Positions 9,745 through 21,562 of a stretch of DNA of 64,000 nt are shown here, one piece after another. The stretch comes from Omphiscola glabra. Its lineage: Eukaryota > Mollusca > Gastropoda > Lymnaeidae. The stretch is from assembly GCA_964017045.1 (NCBI GenBank), contig OZ024810.1, positions 14,616,204 through 14,680,203 on the forward strand, in the 5' to 3' direction. A program made the translations under genes and the position numbers. Position 1 is the first letter of the stretch. Every line of letters begins with the position of its first letter. The notes beneath the pieces are model-generated. The model saw only the letters and a list, made by a program, of their open reading frames with translations. It was not told where the DNA came from and did not search any database.

Positions 9745-12700
9745 CTTTTTCATTCAACTTGATCAACATTGCTAAAGAAAAAGAAAAAAAAAAGTGTTTT
9801 CAAGTTGAATATGTGTTTGTTTCCTAACATGATATTGGTGGACATCTCTAACACCTTAACTCCGAAACACCGGAAGCTAAACATTTGTTTAACGATAATC
9901 CAGACAATTTGTTTATAAAATGTCAGATATTTTAATTCGCTGTCTTGCAGTATATAATTTGTGTCATTAATTTATGTTCAAATTTTCGTTAGAGACATCA
10001 AATGATTTCGCGATATTGTTCTTGCCTTTATACGATCACATAACCGTGATTTGAAACAATTTTACTGCATTCTGTATGTTATATTTTTTAATAGTGAAGC
10101 GCCAATGATGATGATGAAAAAACTAAAGAAACAAAAAAAAGTGTTGGGTTTTTTTTTGGCGTATTGAGTTCTTACATTTATTTCTCAATGAGAAATACTG
10201 ATTAAATGAATATATAAATATTTTTAAATGTTTTCTTCTCTTTCACTTCACAAATCCTGTTTGACAAGGCTAAACACAAAAAAGTTATTTATCATGAAGC
10301 TGCAATCCAAACACTAAAAACATTGTTATAGTTTTCTGTTGGCTGAGACTTCTTTTTCTTTTCGGGCACTTTTAGACGGATAAAACCAATAGGGATGATT
10401 TTTTTTTAAATTTGTTTTAATAGATTTCAAAATACTCCCCAGCCATGGCCAAGGGCTTTAAATACCTCTTTTATGTACAGAGCTATGCAACATCCCGTAT
10501 AACAATTTATAGACCATTTCAACTAATTGAAATAAACGCGTACACGTGTAATATAAATAACAATAAACCACACACAAAATGTGACAGTATAGATATTATC
10601 GTTGCTTAACATTTTAAAAAGTCAACGAAAAATATATGTTGTTTTTCTTTTTGGTATTATATCCACTAGTGCATTTTTGTTTCTGTGATTCGTAAAGCAA
10701 TTTAATCCTAGTTTAGCGATGTTGATGATCACCTCTAGATTTGCTTATGAATTTATCTTTACACAATCATAATTTAAATTTTCAGCTTTATCATCCTCTT
10801 AACACTTAACATTTTCTTAAAATAAATGCTAAAATGTAAGAAAAATATAAAAAAATCATTACCAACATATAAAATCCGTTCACTGCTTCGTTGTTGCTTT
10901 TTCTTTTTTCATGTGATTCCAATTCACGAATGTCACAAAATACACATTTTGAGATAATCAAGTTAAAATATTTTTTCGTCTACAAAATGTGATCGATTTC
11001 ATATTTTGTCTTGTTTAATTAAGGGATTTGGGAACATTTTAATGTGTTCTAATTTCTGCTGTACGCTTGGCTAAATCGGATAAGAAAAAGTCACAGTTTG
11101 AGATTTATTTGACAAAAAATGTGACTTAAGTACTTTCAGTACTAGAGTCTTCAATTTAATATAACACACTGCTGATAGGTATGTATTTTCCATTTGTTGT
11201 CTGTCTTTTTTTTAAATATTACTATTCTAATGTATCATAAAAATATGAATGATTCACATTTTTCTTATTTATTTTCCCCCCACTGTGTGTATGCGTCTCT
11301 AAACATTCAGCTTTTCTTATATTTGAAATATAAATATGAATTTACATATATGACAGCACGCTTTTTAAAAATAATATTTAAACAATTTCGAATATTTGCA
11401 AGAATCCCTTTAGGAGGAAACCAATTCTTAAAGGTATCAGAATGTATTTGACAACTTCTTGTTGCCATGTGCTCCTTATGAACTTGTTCTGTCTCAATAA
11501 CCAGTCATTCTAGAAAAATTGTTTGTGAGTTTAATTTTGGTTGCTTTTTTTTTTTTAAATGACTATTTAAAAAGTGAAATTGGAGTGAAAGAGCGAATCA
11601 TGAGAGATTTTGTATGCTTTTGGTTTGTATGCAAACATTTTATAATTACATTTATTTATGATTTCGAGTAAATCGTAAAATTTTGTGCCACAAAGACAAT
11701 GTCCTGTGTGTGTTTGTATGTTGAGGAAAACTACTTGATACTGTCAAATATCAACAGTTCGCTACTGAAATAAAAATAATAACGGTTTGTGTTTCAAGTT
11801 GCATTGTCACATTTGTATAGCTTGTCATAACTACTGTCATGTGTTAGCAGGTGATATTTCAGCCGCCAGGTCCGCTCTGTCAGTGATATTGGGCCACCTG
11901 GGATACTTCTGTCAGTGCTACTTGACCGCCTGGGTCGCTTATGCCAGTTAATTTAGGGTCACCTATTTCGCATCTGCCACTGAAATTCGGGTAGTCTGGG
12001 TCACGTACTACATTAGGATTTGATCTTCTGGGCCGCCTCTGCATAACACTAATGCTTACTTGTCTAATCTCCACCTACAATCTAGGATAAATATTTTTTT
12101 TAAAAAAAAGTCACAGATAAAGTTAATGAGAGACTAAAGTGCGGCACGGCCTGAAGCTTTTAAGTCAGTGTCACCAATTTTTTTTTGAGTAAAGCACCAC
12201 GTTATAGAGTATAGCTGCTAATTAAGAGCCGAATGAAGAGCGTATTGTTTAAATGCCGTCATATTGATTGATTGATTGGATACTTCTATAGCGCTGGTAT
12301 CCATGCTACTTTAGCATGCTCACTGCGATCTGGTTTTTATAAATCTATTTAAACAAAAAAAAGTTTTTAAACGTTTCTTAAAATGATTTGTTTTCCATTT
12401 CAATACCACTCAAAGGAGACCACCAAAGCATACATAATCGGCACGTAATGTATTTCAAAATATCACACAGTTGTAAATGAAAATAAATTTCCGTTTCATA
12501 ACTTAAAGTTAACACGATTGGATATGAAAATAAAACATATTTTTTAGGATGAATAACAGAACAAAATGAAAGAAAGAAGGATATGGAAAACGAATATCTG
12601 AGTATTGAATGTGGATCTGATTGTACGTCAATCGGTTCATTTACCACATGTTCGCAAACGACAACTGAGGAATCAAAGATAAATAGGCAAACGTTGCTTA

Positions 12701-13074
12701 CACAATAATTATTTGTCCTGGCGTAAAGCGATTTAGAAATCTCAACGTTTTATTAATACATTGTTAAAATGTAAATTGTACTTTTCATTTTATGACAGTC
12801 TAAGTGTAAGTTTGTCTGTGACACAGGCTAATAAAAATCACCCGCCCAATGAAAATAGGCTGTAAGTTCGATGGGGCCACTTTTTAATTTTGTCCCGCGC
12901 CACTTGGCCACTCCGGTCCAACACTGCACGCCTGGGCCACCCAACTCTACTGCTGTGTATTTTCGATTTAATTAATTTACGTCAATGGAACCACTACACG
13001 AACTCTGAGAAAAAAAAGAGACTATTTTATTATTATTTAACCTATCTTTAAAAGTTAGGTGTAAGCGTCTAGGA
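9745..13074. other. gene-free AT-rich interval
   Basis: This is the 3' flank of GIMAP B followed by AT-rich DNA. A dispersed repeat fragment lies at about 12262-12330 (TGATTGATTGG, then ATAGCGCTGGTATCCATGCT), with a related inverted fragment near 33513-33555. Open frames of 64-89 codons lack start context, splice context or recognisable composition. I see no supported gene. Confidence 0.5.
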
Positions 13075-13253
13075 CAGCGGTTCTCAACCTGTGGGTCGAA
13101 TGATCCTTTCCCATGGGTCACCTGAGACCATCGGAGAACACAAATACTCGGCAGTCGTGAAGTAGCAACGAAGATAATTTTGCGGTTGGGGGTCGCCACA
13201 ACATAAGGAACAGTATTAAAGGGTCGCGGCATTAGAAAGGTTGAGAACCACTG
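13075..13253. mobile_element. hAT MITE copy 1 with perfect 8-bp TSD
   Basis: Inverted ends CAGCGGTTCTCAACC and GGTTGAGAACCACTG are flanked by identical 8-bp duplications GTCTAGGA (13067-13074 and 13254-13261). The interior has the GTGGGTCG and GGGGGTCGCCACAACAT blocks shared with copies at 20587, 43478 and 59933. It is non-autonomous. Confidence 0.93.
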
Positions 13254-13592
13254 GTCTAGGACGAGGTATGCTCTGGTGAATAATCTATGATTTATAGATA
13301 TGGTAAAACGTTATGACATTTTCTAATTTGAGATAACGAGCTTCAGATTATGCTTAGCTCTTAATAAAAAACATGTCGAAGGATAAATTAACCAAAAAAA
13401 AATGAACTGAACGAAGTGCCAAGCATTCACTTTTTTTTTAAAAAATGTTTCATGACGATGCATGATTGAAGTTTCCTAAAATAGATTCCTCGTGAATTAT
13501 GGAATGGCGAGGTAAACAGCCTTGACCTACTCAATCAAACCAGGAGCAACAGGAACGGGCGTGAACAGCAGGCAATGACGTGTTCACTCGAT

Positions 13593-13631
13593 TCTTCCCC
13601 GGGAATTTCATAACAGAGCGACTTTATAAAA
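13593..13631 (+). promoter_or_regulatory. orphan promoter-like block (kB-like site plus TATA)
   Basis: CTTCCCCGGGAATTTCA (about 13594-13610) carries a GGGAATTTC kB-like motif. It is followed 15 bases later by TTTATAAAAA (from 13624). The arrangement is like the promoters inferred for the GIMAP genes. However, no GIMAP or other recognised plus-strand gene follows before 16 kb, so it may be a relic or a chance match. Confidence 0.3.
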
Positions 13632-16250
13632 AAAATGACGAGTAGTCACAGTTTTACAAAATTGAGTTATATTTATGGTTAGTCTTGCCCCCATGAGCTT
13701 GCATCATACATGTATGTCAAATAATTTCAAAGCGGATACGTCATGTTTATTTTAGAGTGTTAATGGTTTTGCAATTAAAGATAGATCCTAACAACAACAA
13801 CAACAAAAAAAGGGTTTTCTCGATTTTCTCGCAACTTTCATTTTGGAATCTGTATTTCCCTTTCGATACATACATTGAACTCTATGGACGACGGATGAGT
13901 ATTATTGTAATGGTTGCCGATTATAATGTATGTAATGTAAAGCACAGCTTTTCTAACATAGAATGTCTACGATGAAACAAACTAACCTGAACTGTTTCGA
14001 TAGTTCAGCGGTTCTTTAATCTGGGGCACTGGGGTGAATTTTCGGAACTAAAACGCTGATGTAGAATCGCAGGTACAAAGTTTTTGGGGGGGTTGGGCTG
14101 TTAGCCAAATAAAATATTTGTTTTTTAAAAAAATAAACAAATGAATTGTTGAGAGACGTTTTTTGATTGGCTCTGAATGTGAGTTATCCATATAAAAAAA
14201 AAAATAGGTCTGCTAGAAGTTGTTCAGACTGTACAACTCCACATTTGTTTTAAGTGTCTATGATGACTAACTTGGGGGCCCCGGGGGGGGTGTGTGTGTG
14301 TGTGTGTGTGTGTGTTAAACCAGCGTAATCTTTGTAGCGTATTTGTTTGTGCATGAACAGCGTTTTTATTGAACGTGTTAGGATAAAAGGGAGCACAAAA
14401 ATAAATAAATACATTGATTAATGTGTAAAAAAAAATCACCTGCCAGTTTTTTTGCGTGAAATCAGTGTAAGAAAAATAATATTTAATGAGACCCAATTTA
14501 TTTTAACCCTTTAAAACAGGGGTCCTCAAAGTAAGGCCCTCGGGTCAGCTCCTGCCACACAGGGTTCAGTAAACCTTGATGCCTCGACCCTTTCAGGGTA
14601 CCTGCATATTCGTGATTAATATGGAACATCACACTGGTCATCTGATTATCCAAAACGAGGCTATCATTGGCTTTCCATGTTTAAATACTGTTTTATTTTC
14701 TTGTTCTCCCCCTTCTTGGTGTGTGCGTCTGTGGGGGTGGGGGGATGTGCCACACAAATTATATATGTCAGGTGTGCAAAGTATTCGAAAAAATAATATT
14801 TGTTTAATGATCAGCTTGCAGTAGGGTTTGATAAAAAGTGAACCGTGTCGCGCCCCCCCCCCCCCCAATGTTTAATAACATTACAATGCCCTATTTTAAC
14901 CTACTTTGGAAGAAAAGAAGTACACGTGTCACCACATGAACAAGTAATTATATCCAGGTTGGGAATGACCACAATGAATCCAGGATAAAATGTGGCTTTT
15001 ATTACGTCATATCATATTAAATTTAATGACAGTATTAAAATCTCGATTGTAATTTGTTTATGAGTCACATCGAAATCACTGCTGTGATTTCATCTTTAGA
15101 TGATGCAAAGTTACACAATCTCAGTGTCTGTCTGGGCGTGTTTAACTAGATCGTCGTAAATGTTTCAGTTCAAACAAAATTGAAGAGAGAAAAAAATCCT
15201 TACAGCTAACTGCATTGAAATAATGATACTAGATATTTGTTATATTTAACTAACAGACCCAGGACATATCAAAATAAACAATATATATATATATATATCA
15301 GTAATAGCGCGTTGCCAGCATTTCCCCAAGTCTAAAAACACATCTATAAACTATCGTCCAATAAACCAGTTTGTAAATAAAATCTCATTTTTACAAAGTT
15401 TGGTTTTCGCATTGAAAGTTTAGCTTTATAACCTGGTGGGGTCATCAAGTACCTGGCTAATGGACCATAAAAAATCAATCAAGAATTTAAGCGTATACCA
15501 AACAACAAAAAATCCTATTCATCAGTTGTGTTGAAAATCGGGCAGAATGTTTTGGCAAGTTAGGCACGATAGCAATACACTTAAAAACAATTTTGTTTGC
15601 GTTCAATATACTAGTTGCGAAAACGAGCAGCGGCATTGACCTTGGTACAAGTAAAGATTGGTAAATATTATTGTGGTAACGAGGTGACCACCGAAAAATT
15701 ATTTTAAAATTATTTGTATCTCTAAAAAAGGGGAATTTCGCCCTAAAGAGTATTCAACAATACATTGAATTTTAATATAAGTTCAAATTGATTAGCCCTC
15801 AAATTATGCTTCTCTTCATCGAATGGTCTACATCGAAATTATCAAATTATTAAACGCCGACTGACTGGATAATTTGATATTTACATAAAATATAATTCGA
15901 AAAAGTTCACACCCTAAATGATAAACTATGTGTCCATTATTTTTTTAATCAACATTTCGCTAATGTACTAATGCACCAGAGTGTGAGTTAAATAAAATTT
16001 TAAAATGTTAAATAGATATATAACATTTTAAGACCCCCATGACCAGTGCAGTGGTCGCTAACTCCCTGATCCAAGAAATAAATACTGCCCCCTTAGTAAT
16101 TTTTAAAATTATTTATTATAAGACTTAAACAATGGTCTGCTGCCTACGGCTAACAAATTAATTTACTGGAAGATAAGATTTATAATTATGTATTAATATA
16201 TATTTTAAAAAAGGAAAAAAAATAACAAAAAGAAAGAAAATACAATTTGC
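13632..16250. other. gene-free interval with simple repeats and a hAT fragment
   Basis: It holds AT-rich DNA, a (GT)n tract at 14290-14314, a hAT-like terminus CAGGGGTCCTCAAAGTAAGG at 14517, a C homopolymer near 14853 and a (TA)n tract at 15281-15298. I see no coding exon supported by start, splice sites or recognisable protein. Confidence 0.45.
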
Positions 16251-16268
16251 AGACGCCCTTTTTAGGGA

Positions 16269-16522
16269 CAATCTGTTTCCCAGAAGAACCACATTCTGCC
16301 CAGTCAATCTGTTTCCCAGAAGAACAACTGTCTGCCCAGTCAATCTGTTTCCCAGAAGAACAACTGTCTGCCCAGTCAATCTGTTTCCCAGAAGAACCAC
16401 ATTCTGCCCAGTCAATCTGTTTCCCAGAAGAACCACATTCTGCCCAGTCAATCTGTTTCCCAGAAGAACAACTGTCTGCCCAGTCAATAAGTTTCCCGGA
16501 AGAACAACATTCTGACCAGTAA
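16269..16522. repeat. 36-bp minisatellite, about 7 copies
   Basis: The unit begins CAATCTGTTTCCCAGAAGAA and ends with a variable CCACATTCTGCCCAGT or CAACTGTCTGCCCAGT. Two variants alternate irregularly. Since 36 is a multiple of three, it reads as a 12-residue repeat on either strand, for example SICFPEEPHSAQ on plus. No splice sites or flanking coding sequence support expression. Confidence 0.92.
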
Positions 16523-17588
16523 ACAAATGACACACCATTATGACTATTAAAGTGATGACCCAAATTCACTAAATGCAAAATATTTATATATTTAAACTTA
16601 TTTCTCTACTTTATTATAAGGCGACATCATTTTAGAACGGTGAAGCTATACATTTAACAGAAGTTTCCTTAGTGAACTGGCATCATCAAAAGATCACCTG
16701 CTCATAGTCTGTGATGTCTGCATCTACATCTAAACCATCACACTTCAGTACTATTACACCATCTCCCGCCTTAAAGCTAGGATGGCCTCTGCTATCTGAC
16801 ACTCCTCACTCCTCTTACACAACTAATAGTGGGGTTTTCTTCTCGGGTCCTGACACAACTCAGGTTCTACCGTATTTGACCTTTCACGACCCACTTATCA
16901 CTCAAAATTTAATACATCAAATGAGAGCTTTTTCTATGTTTGGGGATAATTTCATGGGAAATCTCTCAGCTTGATCTCCTTTATCATAGTTTAATATTAA
17001 TACACATACAACTAGCGCCATACTTTAAAGAAAAAAATTAATTGACGGTCATGGACTCATAGAGGGATTGTTTTATTGTTTTGTGAGTGCTATTTAATCA
17101 GATGCCAAAGTAAATGTGTGGGCTCATGGGTTATTATTAAGTAGGTCAGGTGAGCTCCTTCAATTAACAAAAGTATGTATGAAGGGAGTGTGAGCTCAAT
17201 AGTTGAAATACGCCTCGGAGATGCATTATGAAGCAGATTAAGTTATATCACTTTAAGTCAATAGAATACAAGTTTGAGACCCTGGGACCAGTGTGCTCAT
17301 TAGTTGAAAGTGGTGTGGGTGTATTAAAATGAGTGGTATTTAAACATAGATTTGAAGAGAGACCGGAGTCTGGGACCATAAGAAAACACATGAGAGATGA
17401 CGTGAGCTAGATAGGATGCTAGCCCGACAGTGTGTTTGGACATAGAGAAAGTTCCTCTCTAGCGGTGTTAGTCCGCTAAGGAAACTATCTTTATTCGTTG
17501 TATGGTCGAGCCTAGTAGATTTTGTAAACTGATATGCAGTATAGATTAACACGTTTGATCTTTTTTTTTTACTTCAGTTGCATTTATT
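16523..17588. other. gene-free spacer between two minisatellites
   Basis: Mixed-composition DNA. An 87-codon open frame at 16711-16974 has no recognisable domain or splice context, and I do not call it as a gene. Confidence 0.35.
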
Positions 17589-17886
17589 CTCGATAATTCA
17601 CCAACAAAACCACACTGGATCTATCATACAATCATCTCAACAACAAAACCACACTAGATCTATCACACAATCATCTCACCAACAAAACCACACTGGATCT
17701 ATCACACAATCATCTCACCAAACAAACCACACTGGATCTATCACACGATCATATCACCAACAAAACCACACTGGATCTATCACACAATCATCTCACCAAC
17801 AAAACCACACTGGATCTATCACACAATCATATCACCAACAAAAACCACACTGGATCTATCACACCATCATCTCACCAACCACATAA
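17589..17886. repeat. 39-bp minisatellite, about 7.5 copies
   Basis: The unit ACCAACAAAACCACACTGGA continues as TCTATCACACAATCATCTC. Its length is 13 codons, so the plus strand stays open as a QQNHTGSITQSSH repeat until a one-base insertion in the last copies shifts the frame. It is probably non-coding. Confidence 0.92.
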
Positions 17887-18260
17887 AAACACGAACATAT
17901 TTGAATTTTTAAAAAATGGCGTCACCGGAAGTTATGAAACTAGTCGAGTTTCAATAAACCATCAGTACGTGCTTAGCTCGTGAGATTGCATTACATGGGA
18001 CCGTTCAAAGCTGTTTTAATACAAGAGAAACATGTTAATTTAAAAGAAAGAAAATCAATTATATTATTTAAAAAAACTTTTTTGTGTGTGTGAAACATTA
18101 CTTAAAGCTATTTAGACCAGTTTAATGAGAGTAGGATATAAATATATATAAATAGCCATGGCTAGACAGGCGTAGTTAATACTTGGGTGGGCGAGGTCAA
18201 GCTTTACACCAATTGTTGTTTTTAAATGTATACGTTTCTGTAATTGCTAATTTTTTTTTG

Positions 18261-18331
18261 TAAAGCACGGTGAGCCTAGCCCTAGGCTGGGGGTACTGCG
18301 CTATATAAAAGCACCTAATAATAATAATAGC
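18261..18331 (+). repeat. SINE-like tail with (TAA)n, copy 1
   Basis: GCACGGTGAGCCTAGCCCTA followed by GGCTGGGG, CTGCGCTATATAAAAG and a TAA-repeat end. Related copies occur at 39838-39914 and 41897-41976, each ending in (TAA/TAATAA)n. This is typical of the 3' end of a short retroposon. The 5' part was not delimited. Confidence 0.6.
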
Positions 18332-18663
18332 AATAATTCATTGTCAAAAAAATGTATCACATTACAAAATAAAATTAAAAAAATAAAAATTAAAAAACAA
18401 GTAACAATTTATTTATAATAAAGAAATTTAATGTTATTATTGCTTTATGATTTTAAAAACGTCAGCTTATGAACAAAGTACACATGTCAATAACAGATTT
18501 ATTAAATTTATTTAGTATAATTTAAAACCGATTCGAATTATTTATTTTTTTAAAGTAAATTATTTATTTCGATTCAATTGTCCTTGAAATTTTTTTTTTG
18601 TCTGTGATAATGAAATGCTTGTGAAAATTGCGGTAACAAAACTATAACAAATCTATTTTATTT

Positions 18664-19968
18664 TTACAATCCAAAAAGTTTTAAAATGGGCCAGGCAATG
18701 AATTTAATAACATCTAAGAAACCGAGGCCTTGACTCTCCTTTTGCTTGACTTGGTAGAAGTTGTTCCTGAGCCTGTCACACTCTTCTCTCATCCTGCGAA
18801 GCTCTTCATTATGCGACTGTGACTGTCTTTCCCTGGCGTCGAGGTCTTTCTGTCTCTGCTCCTCTAACGACAGCCTGATCCTGTCCTGTTGAATCTGCAT
18901 TTCTTTTCTACGCTGGTCATCGAGTTTCCCTTCTTGAATCATCTTCTCATAAGCAGCTTTCTGCGTGTGCATCTCTACTTGAAATATCCTCTTTCGTTCC
19001 TCCTCTTCCTTCTTCATTCTTTCGTTTTTCTCCTTAACATTCTTTGCAAATTTTATTTCATCCAAAACTGTAATGTTAATAGACTGGACCGTTTGAGATA
19101 ACTCATGAAGGGTCCCCGTACCTTTATCCTTTTCAGTAATACTTTTTAACAGCCCATCAGATCTGATCAGCAGTTTCTCCAAATTCTCAATTCTATTTTC
19201 GGGCTCAAACTGCGATTGTATGGCTTGGAGTTTCTGTAGGATGAGACTGGTTTCGTTCATCGTCTCCTCGCGAATCACTGGAACCTGGGCTTCGATTACT
19301 AAACGGTCCCGAGTGCCTTTGGCCCGACTGAAGTGTTCATCGGTGTACCTGTGACCTTGTGATCTCAGGTTGTCGATGATTTGAATGAGCTCGGTCAGCT
19401 GCTTCCTCTTCTTGCTTTCGTCTCTGGTTCTGTTGTCGAAGATCATCGCCCTGTAGTCACATTCGCTTAACAGCTCTTGTAGAACTCCCTTCTGATCCCG
19501 ACACCACTCCTTGAAAGTCTTCTTCATCTCGAAACTGTCCTCCTCGAACACGTCACCGCAAGTCATGACCAGAATGCAAAAACTTTTCACGAAATTCTGT
19601 CCAAACAGTTTTTTCAGAAACACGATTGTTTCCTGATCCTCGGCGGTGAACCGTCCGCCGTATCTGACCACAAGCAGGAAGGCGTGGTACCCTCTTGTAT
19701 TTTCAGCTATAGCACCGCTCATTGCGGCTGTCATCATCCTGACGGACTCTTCATTGTTGAGTCTGGTGTCTCCAACACCTGGTCCGTCTACGACTTTAAT
19801 AACACGACCGTCGAATTCGGTTACGTCAGACTCAACACCTATTGTCACGGATGTTGAGCTTGACACACTCTTGAAAACTTTGTTCCTTAATATAGAATTT
19901 CCCGTCGCGCTCTTTCCGTTTCCGGTTTTTCCAATTAAGAGTACATCTACGTCAGTCGGGTTACTCAT
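18664..19968 (-). CDS. GIMAP C: AIG1-type GTPase with coiled coil and hydrophobic C-terminus (434 aa)
   Basis: AIG1/GIMAP GTPase of the same length as GIMAP A and clearly its close paralogue. Motifs seen: G1 GKTGNGKS at 13-20; a G2 region SSTSVT; G3 DGPGVGDT at about 61-68; the signature YGGRFTAEDQET; a G4-like TCGD; a G5-like IFDNRT. The C-terminal third is a coiled coil, and the chain ends in a hydrophobic segment with W-P-I-L-K-L-F-G-L. I chose the ATG at 19968 because it follows the acceptor TTTCATTTCAG (exon from 19975). The in-frame extension to 19989 starts with TTG and crosses that acceptor. A strong donor GAAG/GTAAGA at 21374 marks the probable non-coding first exon. Confidence 0.95.
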   Translation of the reverse strand: MSNPTDVDVLLIGKTGNGKSATGNSILRNKVFKSVSSSTSVTIGVESDVTEFDGRVIKVVDGPGVGDTRLNNEESVRMMTAAMSGAIAENTRGYHAFLLVVRYGGRFTAEDQETIVFLKKLFGQNFVKSFCILVMTCGDVFEEDSFEMKKTFKEWCRDQKGVLQELLSECDYRAMIFDNRTRDESKKRKQLTELIQIIDNLRSQGHRYTDEHFSRAKGTRDRLVIEAQVPVIREETMNETSLILQKLQAIQSQFEPENRIENLEKLLIRSDGLLKSITEKDKGTGTLHELSQTVQSINITVLDEIKFAKNVKEKNERMKKEEEERKRIFQVEMHTQKAAYEKMIQEGKLDDQRRKEMQIQQDRIRLSLEEQRQKDLDARERQSQSHNEELRRMREECDRLRNNFYQVKQKESQGLGFLDVIKFIAWPILKLFGL

Positions 19969-19976
19969 TTTGCGAC

Positions 19977-21373
19977 TGAAATGAAACAAATGTAAGTTAT
20001 TTTAAATATTGATATTTTTTATAATTCCTCCCGTAATTCAATATTTAATTAGAATCTAGAAAAAAAACTTCAATGTACGGTTATTACACATCTTGTAGTA
20101 TAGCATGGAAGCAAACTTTACTTGTTAGGATCAGACTAGTCGCATAGCCAGGGGTTGCGGAGCGGCACCAGTAGACATCATCTCCGGGCTGACACCAAAT
20201 TAAACAAAAATGCACAACCGATTTTTATAAAAGGATAACTGATAACACGTACATTTTACAAACCAATCCAAGTGACACGGTGACTGATATTGAGTTTAAT
20301 CTAGTGATTGACAGTTTCGCAGCTTTAAAGATAAGGAAAGAAAAATTTTAAATAAAGTAAATTGAATTTAAAAATTACTATAACTTAACGTTGTTACAGT
20401 TCTTAAAAACATTTACATCCTGACAATCAATTAATTTGTGTGTTTTTTTTTGTTTTTTTTTGTTCTTGGCATTGCTATAGTGTGGATTTATTTTAACAAG
20501 AAGAAATGCTTAGTGGAAGTGGAGGGAAAGGGGTTGACATCATTTTGACTAGATGCAGACCTTAAATGTCTTGTATTCGTCTAGCCCAGTGGTTCTCAGC
20601 CCCTTAACACAGTTCATCATGTTGTGGCGACCCCCAATCACAAAATAAATTTCGTTGCTACTTCATAACTGTAGAGTACATGTGTTTTTCGATGTTCTTA
20701 GGCGACCCCAGGGAAACGGTCGTTCGACCCCCAAAGGGGTCGTGACCCACAGGTTGAGGACCTTTGATGTCAGATGCTTACTGGTTGGAGATTATTTTCT
20801 CTCACTTCGTCACACGGACTAGTCCAACTGATACCAATGCACCAAATACTGTATATCGTGTTGCACGCGATACGTTTATTAGCATTAATTCAATTCGTTC
20901 AACAAATCAAAGTGGTTCCCTAACAATACATCCAGCCGAAAGCCTCAACTCACAAAACAAGCCACACCGTGAATATCCTACAACGGCCATCCACCCACAG
21001 CAACAACAACAAAACTAACGCGTCATTTCCACTTACCCAAATACGTCACAAAAATCTCATACAATAGATACTGCTACACATATAATCTCTACACTAAATA
21101 TTTTTTCCATACCAAACATAACAACAGTGATTCTCATTCTCTTGACACATGAGTTTGCCGCACCGTTTGACACCAACCCTAGCTACACCACTGGATCAGA
21201 CTATACATTTTTATTAAATTATTGTTAACAAATTTATATTAAATTGTATTCGTATATGAGAGAAGTACATTATTTTGAAGAAATGATTTTACTTTCTAAT
21301 TCAATGTAACGAAATAAAAAATATTGTCAAGTTCTCAGTTTACCAAACACAATAAAACATCACGATTTCTTAC
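19977..21373 (-). other. 5'UTR intron of GIMAP C
   Basis: The interval is bounded by a strong donor (GAAG/GTAAGA, exon end 21374) and the acceptor TTTCAG (exon start 19975). It holds one hAT MITE (about 20587-20766) and otherwise AT-rich DNA. The 84-codon frame at 20764-21018 has no recognisable domain. Confidence 0.55.
20587..20766. mobile_element. hAT MITE copy 2
   Basis: The left end CAGTGGTTCTCAGCC and a decayed right end GGTTGAGGACCTTTG are shared with the copy at 13075-13253, as are internal GTTGTGGCGACCCCC and GGGTCGTGACCCACAG. The flanks show no intact target-site duplication, so it is older than copies 1 and 3. It lies inside the 5' intron of GIMAP C. Confidence 0.85.
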
Positions 21374-21562
21374 CTTCGTTATCAGAAAAATTCAACGTAC
21401 TTAAGTCTTTAAAAATCACCCCGTGCTAACACTGGGCATGACTGTCATAACTCAACTATCAAAATTTTGTTAGATAAAGTAGACTCAATAATTCTCGGTT
21501 TTCCCCGATCTATTTATTGCAAACAGCACACAATGGCGGAAATAAAGAATTCGGGTTTTCCC
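21374..21562 (-). promoter_or_regulatory. GIMAP C promoter: two Rel-like sites, TATA-like box, first-exon donor
   Basis: On the minus strand, in order: GGGAAAACCC (21562-21553), GGGGAAAACC (21506-21497), a TATA-like TTTATCTA (21478-21471) and the donor GAAG/GTAAGA at 21374. A first exon of about 70 bp is inferred. The decamer GGGAAAACCC is identical to those upstream of GIMAP A/B and of the tandem gene E. Confidence 0.5.
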
